Of a stretch of DNA of 64,000 bases, positions 61,710 to 64,000 are shown one piece after another (position 1 is the first letter of the stretch; every line of letters starts with the position of its first letter). Made by a program: the position numbers and the translations under genes. The stretch spans positions 1-64,000 of the forward strand of contig NZ_FMYB01000004.1 of the NCBI RefSeq assembly GCF_900104155.1. The letters run 5' to 3'. The notes below the pieces were generated by a model. It had not been told where the DNA came from, ran no database searches, and saw only the letters and a list, made by a program, of their open reading frames with translations. This DNA is from Butyrivibrio sp. INlla16 (GTDB lineage Bacteria; Bacillota; Clostridia; Lachnospirales; Lachnospiraceae).

Positions 61710-62089
61710 CAAAAACCTCCTTTCGAAAGCTTATTCAGTAACTCCCGATTATCATTCATGAAAGCATTAACAAATCTCTGTTTGTTTTGCTTAGCTACGC
61801 GGTTGCATTTTTTAAAATCTGTGCACATTTCTAATGTACATATCCTTTTGTGCAATTCACAAAAGCAATGCTCTTTTAGCGCCGCATTCCTTTTCTTCTT
61901 GTACTGCTTATATCGCAAGGCAGAACCTTCTTTGCAATGCTCCTTCAAAGTACAATTAGAACAGTGTTTCTTCTTCCAATCACGAACAGTAGGATCAGTG
62001 CATTTATACTGACTCTTTATATCCTTATTACTAAACTTTAGAACATCCAAATAACCAACAGCACTATCATAACCACTGCCACCGCGCAT
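61709..62089 (-). CDS. Cysteine-rich small protein of the HerA operon
   Basis: A protein of up to 126 residues with ten or more Cys (HCSNCTLKEHCKEG, HCFCELHKRICTLEMCTDFKKCN), likely binding zinc or a metal cluster. It ends overlapping the HerA start. The true start is uncertain: the 52 bases shared with the upstream gene's membrane helix may not be translated, and a TTG near 62050 is possible. Confidence 0.6.
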   Translation of the reverse strand: MRGGSGYDSAVGYLDVLKFSNKDIKSQYKCTDPTVRDWKKKHCSNCTLKEHCKEGSALRYKQYKKKRNAALKEHCFCELHKRICTLEMCTDFKKCNRVAKQNKQRFVNAFMNDNRELLNKLSKGGF

Positions 62090-62508
62090 ATTATTATCAA
62101 TGCTGTATTGCTCCTTTGCGGGTGGCTTGACAAGTTTGGGTCATCACCGAGTCGTACATCCGAACTTGAATCCTGCGGAACAAATTTCTTTATTTCATCT
62201 TTTTTCGCGTTCAATGCCTTTCCAATAGCTTTTACATCCTCAATACGTTCATCACAAAAATTCTTCTTAAGTTCATATACTGAATCCGCTAAATCATCAT
62301 CAGTAAACTCAGTCTTTATTTTTGAAATAAGATCGGGTCCAGTCAGATGATTATCTTTTATTGCTATCCCTTTACTCTCTATATAGCGTAAAGACTCCTC
62401 AAATTCTCCACTTGAAAAATCACTACTTGTATAAACCAGATTTCCTAATGCATCCCTTAATGAATCAACATCATTATTTTGTATTCCTTCCTCTATAACT
62501 TTGAGCAT
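62038..62508 (-). CDS. Tail-anchored membrane protein
   Basis: A 156-residue protein. A soluble acidic N-terminal domain (1-125) is followed by one C-terminal membrane helix (TALIIICAVAVVMIVLLVIWMF), so it should be anchored with its bulk in the cytoplasm. Not recognised. It sits between the dynamin-like GTPase and the Cys-rich protein and may recruit partners to the membrane. Confidence 0.6.
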   Translation of the reverse strand: MLKVIEEGIQNNDVDSLRDALGNLVYTSSDFSSGEFEESLRYIESKGIAIKDNHLTGPDLISKIKTEFTDDDLADSVYELKKNFCDERIEDVKAIGKALNAKKDEIKKFVPQDSSSDVRLGDDPNLSSHPQRSNTALIIICAVAVVMIVLLVIWMF

Positions 62509-62523
62509 CTTTTTCCCCCTTTC

Positions 62524-64000
62524 TTAAAATGACAAAAGCGTCCTGATCTCTTCTTCTTTATGAGATACCCATTCCGATAATTGTTCATTATTTTCCACTC
62601 GTTTCTCGATGGCCTTAGACTCTGCAGTTGAATCTTCTAATTCTTGAAGTATCCGCTCAATCTCAGCATCCAAATTGTCAACGTTTTCAATAAATGTTTT
62701 CTTATAGTCGGCCATCTGTTTATCAGCTTGATTAAACATTTCTTTTATATTACCCTTTATGCTCTTAGAAAAAGTGCCCATAATCTGTGCAACAACCTCA
62801 GAAACATTTACATCCACTCCATCTTTAACTCGTGCGGTATATTCTTCCTTTTTGGGAACCCAAAACTTAAACTTACCCCAAAATCCACTTCTTTCCGGGT
62901 TGTCTCTATACCTTACTTCATTCCTATATCTGTTGGTCTCATTGTCAATGATGATCTGGTCAACATTGTCCATTTTTATTTGCTTAAAAGACTGGATTTT
63001 ACTAAACTCAAAACCATCGATTTTAACATCTTCCAATATAGATCTGACATGAGCAGAATAATCCTCCAACATTTCACTGCCCTTTTTGAAAAGATTAACA
63101 TCTATCTCTCGATTAAGTTTTCCTTCGCATTCTTTTTGATAAGAATTAAGTGTTTCCTCCCATGCTTGAATCTTACCGGTTGCCTCTGTCTTATCTACCT
63201 TCTCCTGATTATCATATTCTTTAGACATTTTCCTCAGTTCTCTCTCAACACGTTTTTGTTCATTATCAGAAGCATTAGAATCCAACTCAAAAGCACCTAT
63301 ACGATTTTTAAATTGCTCAGAAATTTTCTTTCCTTCCTCATGTTTCTTCTTTGCATTGCTTATCTGTTTTCTAACCACCTCCAATTGGTCTTTATCTTTA
63401 GCAATACTCTTTTCAAACCCAGATTTCATGTCTAATTCATCTAGCACACCTACAATATCCTTTATCGCATCATTAATCTTCATCGGATACGCATACTTAT
63501 CAATATATTCACATATCGTTTCCTCTACTGCTGGAACACCAGTATGTATCAACGCTTCCAGATCCCAGTCATCTTCACTTTTATGATAATCAGAAACTTT
63601 CAGGCGCAGCTTTTCTTTTACTGTAGGCGTTAACGATGCATACTCCTCAAAATGTAGTAAATCGCTCTCAACGAAATCGTCTATTTGTTGTAATTCCTGC
63701 AATTCTTTTCTAGATAGTTTTTCGCCTTTTCTAGATTTTCTGATTAAAAGAGCAAGCCGTGCGGATGTTGGAATTATAGTTGGATCAACAATATCAAATT
63801 CCCTAAGATAATCCCTAACATCGTTTATCAAACGGTCTAAAGTTTCCCCTTTTTCCTCATCCAATGCGTCACACTTATTGATGACAAAAATAAAGCGGTC
63901 TCTAGACTGTTTTCCCGCCAACTTCATTTCACTAGAAATATCATTAAGTAGTTGCTTATCATCCTTTATACCAATCTGTGTAGCATTCATAACATAAAGC
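62524..64000 (-). CDS. Dynamin-like GTPase, C-terminal part (cut by window edge)
   Basis: The frame continues past the window end without a stop. The visible 490 residues have RFIFVINKCDALDEEKG (the G4 motif NKCD) near the upstream end, then a long helical/coiled-coil stalk. The G1-G3 motifs should lie beyond 64000. The layout fits bacterial dynamin-like proteins that remodel membranes. It heads the visible part of the HerA operon. Confidence 0.75.
   Translation of the reverse strand, partial: LYVMNATQIGIKDDKQLLNDISSEMKLAGKQSRDRFIFVINKCDALDEEKGETLDRLINDVRDYLREFDIVDPTIIPTSARLALLIRKSRKGEKLSRKELQELQQIDDFVESDLLHFEEYASLTPTVKEKLRLKVSDYHKSEDDWDLEALIHTGVPAVEETICEYIDKYAYPMKINDAIKDIVGVLDELDMKSGFEKSIAKDKDQLEVVRKQISNAKKKHEEGKKISEQFKNRIGAFELDSNASDNEQKRVERELRKMSKEYDNQEKVDKTEATGKIQAWEETLNSYQKECEGKLNREIDVNLFKKGSEMLEDYSAHVRSILEDVKIDGFEFSKIQSFKQIKMDNVDQIIIDNETNRYRNEVRYRDNPERSGFWGKFKFWVPKKEEYTARVKDGVDVNVSEVVAQIMGTFSKSIKGNIKEMFNQADKQMADYKKTFIENVDNLDAEIERILQELEDSTAESKAIEKRVENNEQLSEWVSHKEEEIRTLLSF

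Overview
This window looks like a stretch of integrative/conjugative DNA from a low-to-moderate GC Firmicute, most likely a Clostridia/Lachnospiraceae member such as Butyrivibrio or a relative. That placement is an inference. It rests on the conjugation gene set typical of Clostridia elements (PcfB/DUF3801, Maff2, PrgI, TrbL-like, VirB4, NlpC/P60 protein, DUF4315, DUF4366, ArdC-like, DUF5688, RepA_N), on a Tn916-type int/xis pair and on strong AGGAGG ribosome binding sites. No rRNA, tRNA, housekeeping gene or CRISPR array was seen. Almost all genes lie on the minus strand, so transcription runs from right to left.

Layout, left to right. (1) 0.4-1.1 kb: a BrnT/BrnA toxin-antitoxin pair with its own promoter and terminator. 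(2) 1.15-8.5 kb: a translationally coupled five-gene Tn554-like module with three large tyrosine-recombinase-family proteins, a TnpC-like coiled-coil protein and a protein made of nine zinc-ribbon repeats. (3) 9.1-15.4 kb: the leading part of a conjugative element (DUF5688, Cys-rich protein, RepA_N initiator, ParA, ParB, PcfB, VirD4), ending at a terminator with no further transfer genes. (4) 15.5-16.05 kb: a repeat-rich non-coding stretch, probably an element end. (5) 16.05-20.8 kb: integrase, two excisionase-like proteins and regulators, with a nine-copy 11-bp iteron array and paired palindromic operators. (6) 21.2-29.6 kb: a restriction-modification operon resembling LlaJI (two m5C methyltransferases, a McrB-like AAA protein and a McrC/LlaJI-like partner) with Vsr and a downstream unknown. 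(7) 29.9-32.2 kb: an MT-A70 methyltransferase, an oriT-like hairpin cluster and a MOBP relaxase. (8) 32.2-39.7 kb: a cargo zone of lipoproteins, small membrane proteins, immunity-like genes, an IS66 remnant and broken genes. (9) 39.8-54.5 kb: a full T4SS operon with MobC, a second VirD4/PcfB/Cys-rich/DUF5688 set, VirB4 and accessory genes. (10) 54.9-64 kb: a conflict-type operon with a dynamin-like GTPase (cut by the window edge), a HerA-type ATPase, an HNH nuclease, a SMI1-like immunity protein, an LRAT-like hydrolase and a second GTPase.

Regions 5-9 read as one ICE in minus orientation: transfer operon first, MobC, cargo, relaxase, defence cargo, regulators, and xis-int last. Region 3 starts with the same genes as region 9 but in a different version carrying rep-par. 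This suggests that a second, truncated element abuts the int end of the first. The two most unusual items are the HerA/dynamin/HNH operon at the right edge and the phased 11-bp repeat arrays at 18.97-19.07 kb and 54.67-54.72 kb.
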